From Nissolia schottii (Eukaryota > Streptophyta > Magnoliopsida > Fabales > Fabaceae), in the NCBI GenBank assembly GCA_003254905.1, contig QANU01110956.1, positions 42,619 through 106,618 on the forward strand: a stretch of DNA of 64,000 nt, read 5' to 3'. The position numbers and the translations under genes are program-made. Numbering within the stretch: position 1 is the stretch's first letter; each line of letters opens with the position of its first letter. Of this stretch, positions 49,592-63,112 are shown piece by piece. The notes under the pieces were generated by a model. That model saw only the letters and a list, made by a program, of their open reading frames with translations, did not search any database and was not told where the DNA came from.

Positions 49592-51102
49592 GTTTGTCTG
49601 TTCCCTCCTTCATTCGTGGATTTTTTTTTTCCGTTTCTTAGATTCAATTCGCACTTTTTTCGGTGATCAATCCTATCGAATTCCCGTGTCTCTCATTTCA
49701 TTTCCAGATCATTATTATCGGAGGAAAAAAATTAAAAAATATATATTATTTTAATTTTAATTTTATTTATTTATTTTTTTGCTGCTGCTTGATTGGAGTG
49801 TACATGCGTTATCGATTCAGTTTGCTTTATTGCTTTTGCTGATCAAATGAGCTTATCGATTTCTCTGTGTAGCCAATTTTGTGTTTTTTAGTTTTTGATT
49901 TTTCTGATGAGCTTTATGGAACGTGGATTCATGCTACTGAAGCTAAAGTAAAGAAGCGATGCAATTGAAGCCACGAGGAAAATGGATTTTTTTTTTATAT
50001 GATCCGAAGCTTTTGTTTTGGTTGATCGTAGCGATCTTAGGGAACGCCCAATTTATTTGGTTTCCACATTATCTATCATTGGATTCTGTATCCAAATCAA
50101 TCTAACAGTCAATTATTGCTATAGCTTCCATTTCCTGAATTGTAGGTCGATTTAAATTACTAGAGAATATTGATAGGGGGAGGGGGGGATCTTGCACCAA
50201 GGAAAATATATACTTTTCAGTGGTTCAATTTAGTGTATTTTTGTTGTTAGCACGAAAGATAGTAGCAGCCTTTGTAAGTCAATAATGAAAGTTGATGAAA
50301 GAGAGTGGATTTTCAAGCCGCTAAGCGTTTATTTATAGCTTGACGAGATGAAGTTATAGTTATTCTTGTCATATAATCTCTCCTAGTGTATGGGATCTAT
50401 AAGACTTATTTCTTCGAGGTTTGAGTGCTAAACAAGCTTATATACTGGGAAGAAGTAGTATGTGGTTATGTCCTGATGTAACTTCACCCGAGGAGTGGGG
50501 TGCCGGGGACTAGGGGACTTTGTATTATAATTTGAGGTGCATGTGGGAAATCCATTGCAGCACTAAAGAATGTACAAGTAATCTTTACTTTATACTTGGA
50601 TTGCACAGATTCCATTTGGAAATGGAAATGCTTTTTGATAAATCTTGTACTACAGGTTGGAATTGCCAATGAAGTCTTGCTGACATTTGATTTGGCAATT
50701 GTAGTTTAGTAACTAGAGAAAATCAGATGGGTTGAAGGTTCATTTCTCATGAGACAGACTTTATAATGGACGGGTTAGTCAAATTACTTTTAGTTGTTGC
50801 CAAAGAGTGATGAATGGATTTGGACAGCTGGGTTATTTTGATTATGCTTTTTGTTTGCTGAGGAGATTGGATGAATCTTAGAATCTATTGTGCCTGCTCA
50901 ATCATGGGAAAATGCCTAGGCTAGGGGCTCTTAAGTTGTAAGGAAATTGTTTTATGTCCTTTTCTAATTAAAAATGAAATTTCCAAGAATTTGGCGAATA
51001 AGGAACCCTACATAATGTAAGATAGAAGGCCAACACCTAATCTTATCATAAATCAATTATGAAAACCTCCTTAAAATTTGAGAGTTGTGCTTCAACCAAA
51101 TG

Positions 51103-51261
51103 AGGGTGATCCTCAACGCAATAGTAAGGTAAGCTTTGTGACCTAGAGGTCATGAGTTCAATCCTAAAAACAGTCTCTCCGTTTGTGGGAGTAAGATTGC
51201 GTGCATCTATTCACCGCAGGCCCCGCCATGTGGGAGTCTCGTGTACTAGACCGCCCTTTTA
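51103..51261 (+). mobile_element. tRNA-derived SINE (Au-like), copy 1
   Basis: The tRNA-like head contains gcaatagtaaggtaagcttt and a B box gagttcaatcc near 51150. It is followed by a body with cgtgcatctattcaccgcag and a CT-rich tail ending gccctttt. A perfect 15-base target-site duplication, tgcttcaaccaaatg, flanks it (51088-51102 and 51262-51276). The layout matches Au-type SINEs as I remember them. Host polymerase III and LINE proteins would have mobilised it. Confidence 0.85.
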
Positions 51262-52514
51262 TGCTTCAACCAAATGCATGGGGGGTTAGCATAGACTTCA
51301 TATTGCCACAAACATTTAGGCCCTCAATATTGCTTCCAAAGCCATGAAAGCTAATGATAAAAAATTAGTCCAAGGACTTGGGCCACAACCAACATTCAAA
51401 GAAATAATTCAAATATCAACAGACCAGTGTAAACACAAAAATTGGAATCAGTTTTGAGCAGGTGCCACAATAAGTTAATAACACATGAAAGTCTTATGTA
51501 GCTTACGAACCTGAAACATGTCATTGTATTCATTCTTTTAAGCACCATAATCCTGGTATAAGGGCTTGACCTTAGAGGGAGTTTTGGAATTTTTAAGTGG
51601 TTTATCTAAAAGGAAAGTCAGCTCTATTGAAATGCAAGGAATAGGAAAAACAATTTGCATGAACACACCTCAGAAGAGTAAAAGGATCAATTCTTTCTTA
51701 CGTGGGTTAGAAGACATAGGTAGAGTAAAGGAGACAACAAAGAAACTTCAATTCAGAATATTTTCTATCATTTTGTGAAAAAAGTGGAAGTTCCATTGAA
51801 AACAGAACCGCGAACACTAATAAATTGTGGATAGCAGAGTTGCGTAAGGAAGAAAGCTGACAAGATGTGGGAAAGCATATGTAAAATGCAAATCTCCTAC
51901 ATAGTGGGTTTCCCAAAAGTGGACCTGAGAGCCATTACTCACCTTCAAGGACAGCAACATCTTAAAGGTTGCAGGTTTATGTGAGATAAATTTCCATGGC
52001 CTAGCTTGGATTGCTGTGTTGGCTGCCCACCCATTTTGATCTAAGTTGCACGTATCCAATTGTTTTGTTAATCTCAGCTAGGTTTTTAACATACGTAGAA
52101 TATTTTCAAACTATTGGGGTATAAATGATATTCTGTTTCTTGGAAATCTTTTATATATAATAAATATTATTCCTAGTTTCTTCATTAATTATTTTTATGC
52201 TTCAAATTGGTTACTGTGTTCTTTGACGAGTCCCCAGGAATGTGATTACTTAAATGAACTACATGGAGCTTTGAATGAATAAGTTGGAATTTCCTTCCAC
52301 TAGCTGATTGTGCATCCAATTAGTAAAGAAGATATGTGATTAAAAAAAAAAAAAAAGAGCAAGGTTGCATTTGGTTTAGAAAATGTTTCAACTTTCCATT
52401 TCTATAATTTTTTGAAAATTATTTTCTTTCTCTTTTTACCTATTAGATAACATGTGACAGATTTTAAACATTGAAATTCCATTTCTTGAATTTGAAAAAT
52501 CATGTTTCATCGCC

Positions 52515-52680
52515 AAAAGAAGGTGAACCTTGGCGCAACAATAAGATTGTTGCCTTGTAACTTAAGAGGTTGCGGGTTCAAATCCTAGAAATGTTATCTG
52601 CTTGCAGGGGTTAGGCTTTGTACATCTACTCTCCCCGGACTCCTCTAATTGGGAGGCTTGTGCATTGCTGCCCTTTTTTT
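52515..52680 (+). mobile_element. tRNA-derived SINE (Au-like), copy 2
   Basis: Same order of motifs as copy 1: gcgcaacaataagattgttg, a B box gggttcaaatcc, the phrase tacatctactctccccgg, and a tail tgccctttttt. The flanks gtttcatcgcc (52504-52514) and gtttcaccggc (52681-52691) agree at 9 of 11 bases, so the target duplication is older and decayed. Confidence 0.8.
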
Positions 52681-54233
52681 GTTTCACCGGCACAACAACT
52701 ATAATTCACAATCTCATTCACATACACTAGCAACTGTGCAACACAAATGTCAATTCGTAAAGAAAGATTTCTCTCTTAAAAGCAGTGTTGCACAAAAGCA
52801 GTGTTGCACAAGGATGCTAGGAGCATTGGGAGTATATGTGTTGGATAAAAGTATAAAGGAAAAGGGAAATTTCAAAAATTTCTATGTATTTCCATTGAAG
52901 TACAGAAAGGCTTTTATGTGGTATTTCAAAATTTAAAAAATAAATAAATATAGAATCCAATGTTTTTGGGGATCGGGAGTAGTGAATAACTTACCAAACT
53001 TGATTTCTGATTTGATTACTTTTTACATCCTAACAAGGAAAACATAAAATAGTTATGTATTGAAAAAATAAAATAGGTAAACACACCCTTATGGTTGTAT
53101 CCTCATGCTTGGAATATATAGGTGGCAGTCTCTAAATATTTCAGGGATTTGTCTTGATGCTTGTTCAAATGATGGAAGCTCTATTTATGGGTAGTGTTGA
53201 CAAGCTGCTTTCACGGTCTAATAGATTAATTTATCCTCTAGGTGTATATTTTTAAACAAAGTTGGGGGATATAGCTCATTCTAAGTGAATATATTTTTTC
53301 TTTCCCTAAAATAATAGAATACAATGATGACATTGACTGAGTTAAATTGCAGATTTGATATACATGGTAAATTGGGTCTATAGGTACAGGCCTCCTAGTT
53401 TAGAAGTGTTCGAAAAAATGGGAAAAAGATGGTAGGATAGGAAGCTTGAAAAGGTCCAAAATGGAATGAACAATGCATTTCCTGAAGACTTGGTAGTAGT
53501 GGTGCATTTGCTTGCCCTCAACTTCTATTTATACTAATACTAATACTATGACTACATAAAGGAACATATGCCCTTGACTTTTGGTGGGCGGCGTACTGCA
53601 AGAAACTGCTCTCGGAATGCTTAAGATTTCCTAAATACCTAGTACTTCTTTAAACAAGTGAGACAGACTAATCGACATTCTTAAATTAATTTATTATCTT
53701 TCTCCTAATTCTGTTCTGTATTATTTTTAAATTTGTCAGGATTGTTGTTCAATTTTCTTGAGTAGTGCTCTGCTTTTGTCACCTGCTGCAGTTATTGGAG
53801 ATTGATGTGATGCACTCTCTTTACCTACCTATCTACATGATGTGCTAAATAGATACCTCCAGTTCTTGTCTCATGCTGGTTTAGTTGTGTGACAGTGCCT
53901 GTTCAATTTCTTTCATCAAGCTGGCCAATTAGCAAATGAGTATACCTGATATTTGAGTTGGGCAATATTAATTACTACTGAACTGGAGCATTTGTATGTT
54001 ACATATATCATTGGAGTTGAAAGGAAACTTTGTTCGGGAAAAATTAAAAAAAGAATCTTCATAAAGCTGTTGGATCTTGGATGCATTTTCTACTTTGCTT
54101 TGACAACAGGGGAAATGCTTCTAACCTGGAAGAATTATAACATTGGTTTCACCTCTTCAGTATGTGACCTATTTTTGCTCAGTGTTACATTTAATAATAA
54201 AGAAGGCGTGGATGTTTTGATATAAGAAGAAAA

Positions 54234-57200
54234 ATGGAGCATGTATCAGAAAAAAGATTTCCTCTCAATGCCAAAGATTACAAGTTATATGAAGAAGTTG
54301 GTGAAGGCGTTAGTGCCTCAGTCTACAGGGCTCTTTGCATTCCACTCAATGAGATAGTTGCCATCAAGGTTCTTGATCTCGAAAAGTGCAATAATGATTT
54401 GGTATGTAGTCTAATCTCTTATGCAATATGCAATTTTTATTGTTTTCAGATTTCTCTTTGGATGATACATTCTATTGCATATTTGGTTACTTGTGACATA
54501 ATTGAATATTTTTTATTTTGTAAGGGTGTGATGAAAAAAATTGTTCTTCTAGTCAAGGGTCCTCTGGTTGTAGCTTGCTTAACTGCCATGGAATTAGGCT
54601 ATTTATGCCTGGCTTCTAGGAATCCCATCATCTGTCTAATCCAACCATGTATAAAGCTTTGCTATATTGTTTTCAGCTTTTCTGTAACTTTCTTTTCACT
54701 TAAAATTTATTGCTTATTCAATGGTTTATGGAAAAAAAAAAAAAAGGATGATTGTGGTCATCATTACTCTGTTTGGTGATAAGTTATGTATTTGTGTCTG
54801 TTAAGTTGTTCACTCGTTAAGCTTATTCAATTAAAATGTTCAGTTGCATATGACTTCGTTTGCTTTAACACAAGGATATTTCCATTCACTAGTTCATTTT
54901 TTGATACTAAATAGTTTTTGTTTATCCCTGCGAGTGTGTACATTCCATTGCTGTGATGTTGGATAAATTCTCAATGATAAATCTAAAATTTATGCAGGAT
55001 GGGATTCGGAGAGAGGTACAGACTATGAGCTTGATCGATCATCCAAATCTTTTACGAGCACATTGCTCTTTTACTGCTGGACACAATCTTTGGGTTGTGA
55101 TGCCATACATGGCTGGGGGGTCTTGCCTTCATATAATGAAATCTGCCTATCCAGAGGGGTTTGAAGAGCCTGTTATTGCTACTTTATTGCGTGAAGTCCT
55201 CAGGGCACTTGTCTATCTTCATGACCATGGTCACATACATAGAGATGTTAAGGTATTGTGCTGCATCTGCTTTCCCGAAACACATGCATCCATTTAATAT
55301 TGAATATTGGGAATCTAAGAATTAGAATATGAATCATAAACCAAGTGGAAATGTGTGATTGAATCTGAAATTTTGCAAGAACTCAGTTTTCTTCTTTTCT
55401 GGTGCTTGTAAAGCTGTGTATTTCAACCTCGGAATTAATTTCTTTTTATTTGCTTAAATTTTTCTTTCTTTTTATTTTGCCTGGATTTCTTGTCTTTTAT
55501 TCCCCCCCCTCTTTTTAAACATTCTTAACTATGCAGGCAGGGAATATTTTGCTTGATTCTAATGGCGCAGTCAAACTAGCTGACTTTGGCGTGTCAGCGT
55601 GTATGTTTGATACTGGGGATAGGCAACGTTCAAGAAATACTTTTGTTGGAACACCCTGCTGGTACCACTTACATTTTACGATCCTTTATTCTAGTTTTTT
55701 TATATGGAATCTGGCTATCATCATATCAATATGATCATTGAACCTATGGATTATGTGTATTTTTCTCAGGATGGCTCCTGAAGTTATGCAGCAATTACAT
55801 GGATATGATTTTAAGTGAGTGTCTTCCACTTCCACCCTCCCTCGTGGGCTCTTTTTTTTTTTTTGTGCATTTTTTGTTCTTGTTCAAACTTGGTTTTTTA
55901 AACTTAACCTTTCATCTCAATCTTTGCTGTGTTTTATATATGTATTTTTTTGTTGTACATATAAACAGAGCAGATATATGGTCATTTGGTATAACAGCAC
56001 TCGAACTCGCTCATGGTCATGCCCCATTTTCCAAGTATCCACCGATGAAAGTAATTTACTTGTCTTATAAATTTACTTGCGCATGGGTTCTAGTATCACT
56101 TCTCTCATTCTTTTTGTGAGCTCAAACTTGAATACTTTCACTCATTTTTCTGGATGCAGGTTTTGCTTATGACTTTGCAAAATGCCCCTCCAGGTCTTGA
56201 TTATGAAAGAGATAAGAGATTTTCAAAGGTTTGTGGTATTTTAACCAAAACTTTGTAGCTTCTGTCATTTGTAAAGGTTATATATAAATTGTTCTTCCCC
56301 GCTTCTCAGTCTTTCAAAGAGTTGGTTGCCACCTGCTTAGTGAAAGACCCAAAGAAACGTCCAAGTTCAGAAAAGCTTTTAAAGCACCACTTTTTTAAAC
56401 ATGCACGTCCCATTGACTATCTTGCTCGGACAATTCTAGATGGCCTCGCTCCATTAGGTGATCGTTTTAGAATGCTGAAGGTTTGCTTCTTATTTCCAAT
56501 TTCTTCTCCTCCGCATAGAAATTGTTTTTCTTATCATTCATTTGAGTTTCTTTTGCGTTCCAGGCAAAAGAGGCAGATTTATTGGTGCAGAACAAAGCAC
56601 TTTATGAGGATAAGGAGCAATTATCTCAGGCAGGTCCATGTTAAATTCTGTGTTGTCAATGCCCGCTTCTGGTAGTTTATAGAAGCTGGTGATTTTTATG
56701 ACTGCAGTCTCGTTACATCGACATTAAGTGCATGTCGTTTTTTCATGTCATGTTCATGATGTATTCGTCGTTATTTTGTAATTAGGCCTTGAGGACTTAA
56801 GAATATATTATATTTGATTTACAATTGTTTCATGTACAGAAAGAATATATTCGAGGAATTAGTGCCTGGAATTTTAACCTGGATGATTTGAAAAGTCAAG
56901 CTGCTCTTGTAAGCAGTTTCACCTTTGTACTTTGTCTCATTTATTTATTTTATTTAACTAGGTGGAAAAGATATGTGCACTAATGGGCATTATTATAATC
57001 TTTCTCCTCTGCCTACAGATTCAAGATGATGCCATGCCAAATGCAGAAGAGCCCAATATAGACAAGAAGCCAAAGGATAGATCTGATGGAGTCCCAGCGG
57101 AGGGGCTATCTTCTATAGCAGCTAATCATTCAGATGCTGCACCCACACTGGAAAAGGAGGTACTGATATTGTCCTAAAATGATTTATTGCTTTCTTGGAA

Positions 57201-60200
57201 TCTTCAGTTACCTAATGTTCTTTTTGAGCTCTAAACCTTTTTTTTTTATTGTACTGTCTGCACATATATTTATAGCATTTAAGTTACATCTTTTTTCAGG
57301 ATGGGTTCAACGATCTTCAGGATTTGGAGAGTTCATTTGCCTCATTTCCTAGTAAACCTCTTCAAGCACTTAAGTATGGTTATTTCTTCAATTTTAATTT
57401 TTCTTTTGTACTTCTTCATTTATATTTTTTTCAGGTGCTGGTATTGACTTTAAAATATGCTGCTTTATCATTTATTTCCAGTTACCTGGAAGATCATGTT
57501 TCAAGCTGGCAGAGTGTTGATTTCTTTTTTAAAATTATTTACTACCGTAAATGCTACAAGATATAGTCTCCTTTGTTCTTTCTCATATCAAGTCTTCATT
57601 AAATCTGAGTATATAATACATGTGCCGATTTTTTCTTTTAAAGTTATTTAATATTCTTTTGAATCCATTCTTTCATTCAGTTATAGAAGTATCAAATACT
57701 ATACTAATGTCTTCTTTTTTGGGCATGATAAAGGACTAAGGAGAAGTTTTGGATGTGCCATATGGGATTTATGCATTTGAATTGGCAATTGATTTTTTTT
57801 TTTTTTGGGGGACAACTACTTCAAGTTCTTCCTTGTATTTTCTAAAATCATTTACTAATTTAGCATTGCTGTTTCCATTAGAGATTATTTTATCTTTTTG
57901 ATATCTAATTTATGCAGAGGTTGTTTTGATATCGGCGAGGCTGATGTCAATAATACTAGTCCAAGAGATTTAGATCAAGATTATGGAAGAATTAGCAATG
58001 AAAGTTCCGGGCCAAGTGGTTCATTGCCACAAAATGCTATAGCTCAGCATAAAAAGTTTTTGAGTGGTTCTTTGCTTCCTGATACTTTTATTTCTTCCAA
58101 AATGGCTGTTTACGATGGTGATAGGTAAGCTTTTCCTATTTAATCAATTTTTTTAAAGCTTCATTCTTCTTTCCTACTTTCTGGACTAAATACAAGAAAT
58201 GCAGAGCTTCTACATAGCTACTCTCTTGGAAATCTATTCTGTTGTTTAAAAGATTTAAGCTGGCTGAAAAAATTATCCGAGATTTGCAACTTCGCTTGCA
58301 ATGCGGTGTCTGTGACATTTTTGCCTCTGTTTTTATCTCTCATATTTTTGGACTTATCATTAATGAGTTGTATAAATGTATAATTGCATTAATAGCTTTA
58401 TATTATAAAATGAAACGTGGTTGTTGAGAATTTATGAAAAATTGGTTTTTCTTGAAAGCTTGATTTTGTAATGATCTATGACAGAGAATTGGAATAATTC
58501 CTTCATCTCGTATTTATTCTTGTTGCTTCACTGTTGCTGCTTATTTTAACTTGCAATGTTAGTGTGCTATTCTGATGTGTTTTGTGGATCTTAAAGGGAT
58601 TATCTACAGCCAAAATATTCTTCTGAGCGGAATCATAGTGGTCCATTGTCATATCGGAAGAGGGAAAACAATCTTGCATTGGGTATGTATTTTGGTTGGC
58701 AATGTGATGTGATGGCATTCTGATAATTTTATCATTTTCGATTTCTTGTTTGTAACTTGATTTTTACTTGTCTTAATCAAAAAATAAACTCATTGAGAAA
58801 TGGCTCTTGTATTCCTTTTTTAATGTTTTTTTTTGTCCTATATGTAGTTGATGACACATCAGAAGGGGCCATTGTCCAGCGTAAGGGGCGCTTTAAGGTC
58901 ACATCAGCAGATCTGAGTCCAATGGTATGGCAGATTGTTTGGCTTAAATATGTTTTTATTCCCTACTCTCTATAACTTTAAATCGTTTTGGTTTTAGTCT
59001 TTATAATTTTTTTTGTTTTATTTATTTACTTGTTTGCTTTTAGTCCTTTGATATTGAAATATCTAGTCCCTGGCATCAGCCCCGGTCTGATAAGTGGTGC
59101 ATGGTAAACGGAAATCCATGTCGACAGTTTCCACTAATCTTAGGAGCTTGCTAACCTGGTCCCTGCTGAGTAAGGGAAATGGTCCCTGTAATTTTATAAT
59201 AAAAATGAATCAAAAAATTACTAAAATTACATTTTTACCCTCACCCTCTTCTCTTCCTTCTTTCTCTCTCTCTCTCTCATCTCACTGATTCCCCATGCCA
59301 CCACTGCCCTCTGATGTACTCCAACCACCATCCCCTGCCATCGCCCAACAGCTGTCTCACCACCTATCGGTCCCACATGAGACCAATGCACCCCCAACAG
59401 CGGCCACCGCGCCCTCAACGTCACAGCCATTCTCCGCCCCTGCCTTTTCTCCCTCTTCTTTAAGGTAGCATGCCCCTTTGGTGCCAGATCTGAGATCAGA
59501 ACAACGCAAGCTCGGCATCATATTTATCCATGATTTTCAAATGCGAGCTCAATGTGCTCGACCTCACAGATTTGTGATCTGGATTGGAGACTCCTCAAGC
59601 CTCGATATGGGGTTTTTTTTTTTTTTTTCATTCGTTCAAGAAGCTTCAGATGTTGAGCTATGCTGAGAAAGGAGGATTTGGGCGAGTCGTGAATGGTGCT
59701 GTCTTGGGCGGCGTTCATCGATCGAGGGGTCAGTGGTGGAGGAGTGGGGCGAGACTGGCGGTGGTTGAGGTGGTGGTCATGAGGGAGGCGAAGTGTAGGG
59801 TGGGGGCAGTGCCGCCCGGAAGCAGAGAGCGGGGTGGCAGTGGTGGAGAAAATTGGAGGATAGAATAAGAAATCGAAAGGAGTGATAAGGGTAAAACTGA
59901 CAAATTAAATAAAAATAATACTAAATTATAAATATGGATTAGTATATAATTATTTATTAAGTTTAATCTCAGCCTTTCATTTGTGTTTTGGATGGTAGAG
60001 ATTTAAGGACTAATTTAGTCCCTAACATAGCTCGGACCATATAAGTTGGAGCCCTAATCTTGTGTGTCCTTCCACGTGGGATTAAAAAAAAAATACTAAA
60101 ACACCCCCCCTTCCAGCTCCCACCCAGACCCCTTCTCCCCTCCTTCCCTTCCCCCTCCAACCCTCTCTTGTTTCCCGTCACCCTGTTCACTGTGAACAAC

Positions 60201-63112
60201 GCCATCATGGAACAGCGTAGTATCTGTACGTTCTTCCGATGAATCGGTTTTTTCTTTGAAACCTAAGGATTCAAATTCATTGGCTCTGTTCAGGTTACCC
60301 AATGCAGAGGACGAAGGTACAAGGAATTAGAAGCAAGGAGTGGAATTTTTAATAGGGACGATTGCACGTGACCATACCCTTTTTTTTAACACACTGAACC
60401 ATACCCTTAATTTCTAGTTAGCGCTTGTAAGTCTAATTATATGTAGACTATATTTAATAAAATTTGTACCCCTTTCTCTTTTGAGATGATATCACGATTA
60501 TTGGTTGGATTTATCTCATGTTTTCGTTATCAATAATTATAGTTTTTGGGATTGAACTTATGTTTTAGACAATGGCTGTGTAATCATTTGTGTTTCTTTT
60601 ACTTCTTCAGGGTCCTTCAAACTGCTCTTGTGGCCCAGTTGGTGGAGGTCCTACCAGTCCGCCCAATCAAAACTTCACGTCTGCTGCCATTCTTCCATCA
60701 CTGCAGTGCATCTTGCAACAGAACAGTTTGCAGAGGGTATGTCTCTCTTGTATTTCTTAGTTTCTTTTTAAATGACGATTCAAGACAAAATTTATACATC
60801 CTGACGAATTTTGACAGGAAGAAATTATCAAGTTAATAAAGTATGCTGAGCAATCTTATGGTAATACCTCTTTTATTTTCTTTATGTGAATATTAACCTT
60901 CAACTGGGAAATCTGGTTTAATTTGATTTATTCATTTGTTTTAGGCAAGAATACAGAATCAGCAGAGGCAGGGGTAGTTGATCCTTTGCAGGTACAATAC
61001 CGCCCTCATGCTTAGTATCTTTAAAAGTTTCAATGACATTCTACCAAAGATGTTCTCCAATCATATTTTGTCTTCAATGCTGAGATTCATTCATTGTCTC
61101 CTACGTGGGGTTGGTTGAGGTGGTAGGTACCCCTTAACTAGAGGTTTTTGGTTCGAGCCTTGAGAATGGAAAAGATCGTTGTCAAGAGACCTCTACCCTA
61201 GTTAGGGACCTTGGTTAGGTCTGGTCGTGTTAGTCAAGTCCTTGATAATAGGGTCGGATGTCGGTAGTTCCTTTGAGACCAAAAAACTAAAAAATTTTTT
61301 TAAAAAAAAGTCTAATCATTATTACTAAGGATTTAGGAAGGTATCAATGTCAATGTCGGTCAATGTTGCGATATGATTCTGGCATCTGGCAAGCATATAA
61401 GGAAGTCCTACATCTAGTTATTGTGCTTGCGTTTGGACGCAACATAAGATAGAAACTCTGTTTATTTGCCCTAGAGCCTTAGTTCAAGTTTCATTTCTTT
61501 CTGGATAGCTCGTTCCCAGGATTGAATCCAGCCAGGTTGTTTTTCTTGAACTTTAGCTTCCCATCCTCTTTCTTACACCGTATCAATTCTTCTTTGTAAC
61601 CACGCTATAAAAAAAATGAAAATGAAAGGAAATTTTATTGTTATCATTCTCTCACGTGAGCAGACAATTCAACAATTTTTTTTACTCGTGATCCATTTCA
61701 TTGGGAATCAACTTTGTACACCCGTCCAAAAATAGAGTTTTCAGGGTGGCATGCTTTACATGTGACTTTTAGAGAGAAACTTAGAGAAAAAGAACTAAAA
61801 TAATGCATTTGCATTTCTGGTGCAAACCATGACTTCTCTCCTTATGGACAAACTTTTTTTGTTCCTGGCCTGCCTCTTCAGTGTTTATCTGTCCCTTTTG
61901 TTTAATGACGTTGTATTTGTGCAACTTGCAGGCGACACCTGTGACGAGTAGGGAGAAAGAACTGCATGTTCAGGTGATTCAACTGCGACAAAGGTATATG
62001 GATGCAACTAAGTTTCTGAATCTTGATCTGTAAACTTAGATTCTTAAATTTCGCATACATCTTATTTTCAACTCTTATGTCAGCATTGGGACCCTTGTTG
62101 AGGAATTGCAAAGACAAAAGATGAAAAACCTTCAGGTATGTTAGAATATGTTTTGCTTTTATTATTTTAGGGGATTTTTTTAAGGCTCCTTAAGGAAACT
62201 TTTGACTATAAGCTGCTCTTAATACGAAATAAGCTATTCCAAACGCACAATTTTCTTCTGTTACACTTTCCCTTTTTGGTTTTAGAAGGGATGCTTTGTA
62301 TGGTTTCCATATTATTATGCACTTGCTATTGTCAGAGAATGTAAATGATGTATTGAACCTTTCTTCTGTATTAAGGAAAAAAAATGAACTTTTTGTTGCC
62401 TCGTGCTCAATATGAATTATGTGTGCATGATTCTTACCTTTTTTGATAGATTCATTCTGAATTCACTAACTCATTTCCTTCGTGAGGTAGAGTATAGATT
62501 TACCATTAGTACAAGGCATGTCTGAGGACATTAAGATAGTGCATTATGTGACCCCAGTATAACATATCCAACAATAAGACCAAAATGAAGTGCTTATTTA
62601 TTTATTGGGTCAACTTTATTTGTTAGTACCATTGTTTCAGTTTTGCTGCAACTCTTAAGAGCTATAGTTACCTGTTTTATTTGTGGTTCACTATATGCAA
62701 CTGTTATGAAACCTATTTAGCAAGCTATATGCATGCCATTTACTCTGGTGTTTTTTTGCCAATCTATTTATCAATAATCGCCCCCTCCCGGAAGATATAT
62801 ATATTTTTAGGTCAAATACATTATATGTCTTTCAATGAAAGTCGAACACGGCTCTTTTAATTGATTTCTTGGCACAAGACTAAGGGAGATGTCACTTTAG
62901 CTATTAGCTCTCGGCTATTTACCAATAATCATTTCTATTAAACTTACTGTACTAATTCTAGGATTCTTCCTATTATGTCAGACTAAGCATGGATAGGTTT
63001 CTTGTTGATTCATCATTTGTATTCAAACTAATCATCTAAGGTATCTATCCTTGTGTTTGGTTTGCAGTTAGAGAAACAACTGAGCTCTATGGTCAACAAA
63101 GTTGAAAAGTGA
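54234..63112 (+). CDS. STE20/GCK-like serine/threonine kinase (BLUS1/fray2-like), 669 aa
   Basis: It phosphorylates serine and threonine on proteins. Exons: 54234-54401, 54998-55252, 55537-55661, 55770-55814, 55969-56050, 56160-56228, 56310-56480, 56564-56629, 56840-56908, 57019-57159, 57300-57373, 57918-58124, 58597-58682, 58848-58924, 60611-60736, 60818-60860, 60945-60991, 61932-61993, 62084-62135 and 63068-63112; all phases close. The kinase domain covers about residues 16-275: glycine loop [11 protein letters not shown], lysine in VAIKVLD, HRDVKAGNILLD, DFGVSA and GTPCWMAPEVMQ. Next comes a block typical of plant relatives of At4g24100/At5g14720 ([20 protein letters not shown]). A low-complexity middle follows, then a C-terminal coiled coil ([31 protein letters not shown]). 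All catalytic residues are present. The intron after 56629 starts with GC. In plants such kinases act in stomatal and stress signalling; the role here is inferred. Confidence 0.95.
58925..60610. other. Long kinase intron with a GC-rich insert
   Basis: This is the second longest kinase intron. It begins with ttaaatatgtttttattccc, similar to the ends of common plant MULE or hAT non-autonomous elements. It then has GC-rich sequence at about 59220-59860 unlike the rest of the gene, and tagtccctaacatagctcgg near 60017. Mirrored agtccct phrases (near 59067 and 60018) hint at a transposon roughly 59040-60030, but no target duplication was found. Frames inside it are not coding. Confidence 0.4.
61105..61290 (+). 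mobile_element. Probable tRNA-derived SINE, another family
   Basis: An A-box-like tggttgaggtgg (near 61111) and a B-box ggttcgagcc (near 61150) lie about 40 bases apart, as in a tRNA head. A body follows, with gacctctaccctagttaggg and a tail of simple A/T runs. It lies in the intron between exons 60945-60991 and 61932-61993. No clear target duplication was seen. Confidence 0.5.

Larger units (their letters stand above)
49592..54233 (+). other. Presumed 5'-UTR intron of the kinase gene, with two SINEs
   Basis: T-rich sequence typical of a plant intron, with no coding exon recognised. It carries two tRNA-derived SINE copies (51103-51261 and about 52515-52680). A small second leader exon just before the ATG is possible (an ag lies near 54226). 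Confidence 0.45.

Noticed and set aside
55819-56070. Second frame across a kinase exon
   Set aside because: It reads across the intron acceptor at 55968/55969 in the wrong phase. The exon joins only in the kinase frame.
59584-59868. A 94-codon plus-strand frame in a kinase intron
   Set aside because: It is out of frame with the kinase, lacks splice support, and its glycine- and arginine-rich composition follows from GC-rich DNA.
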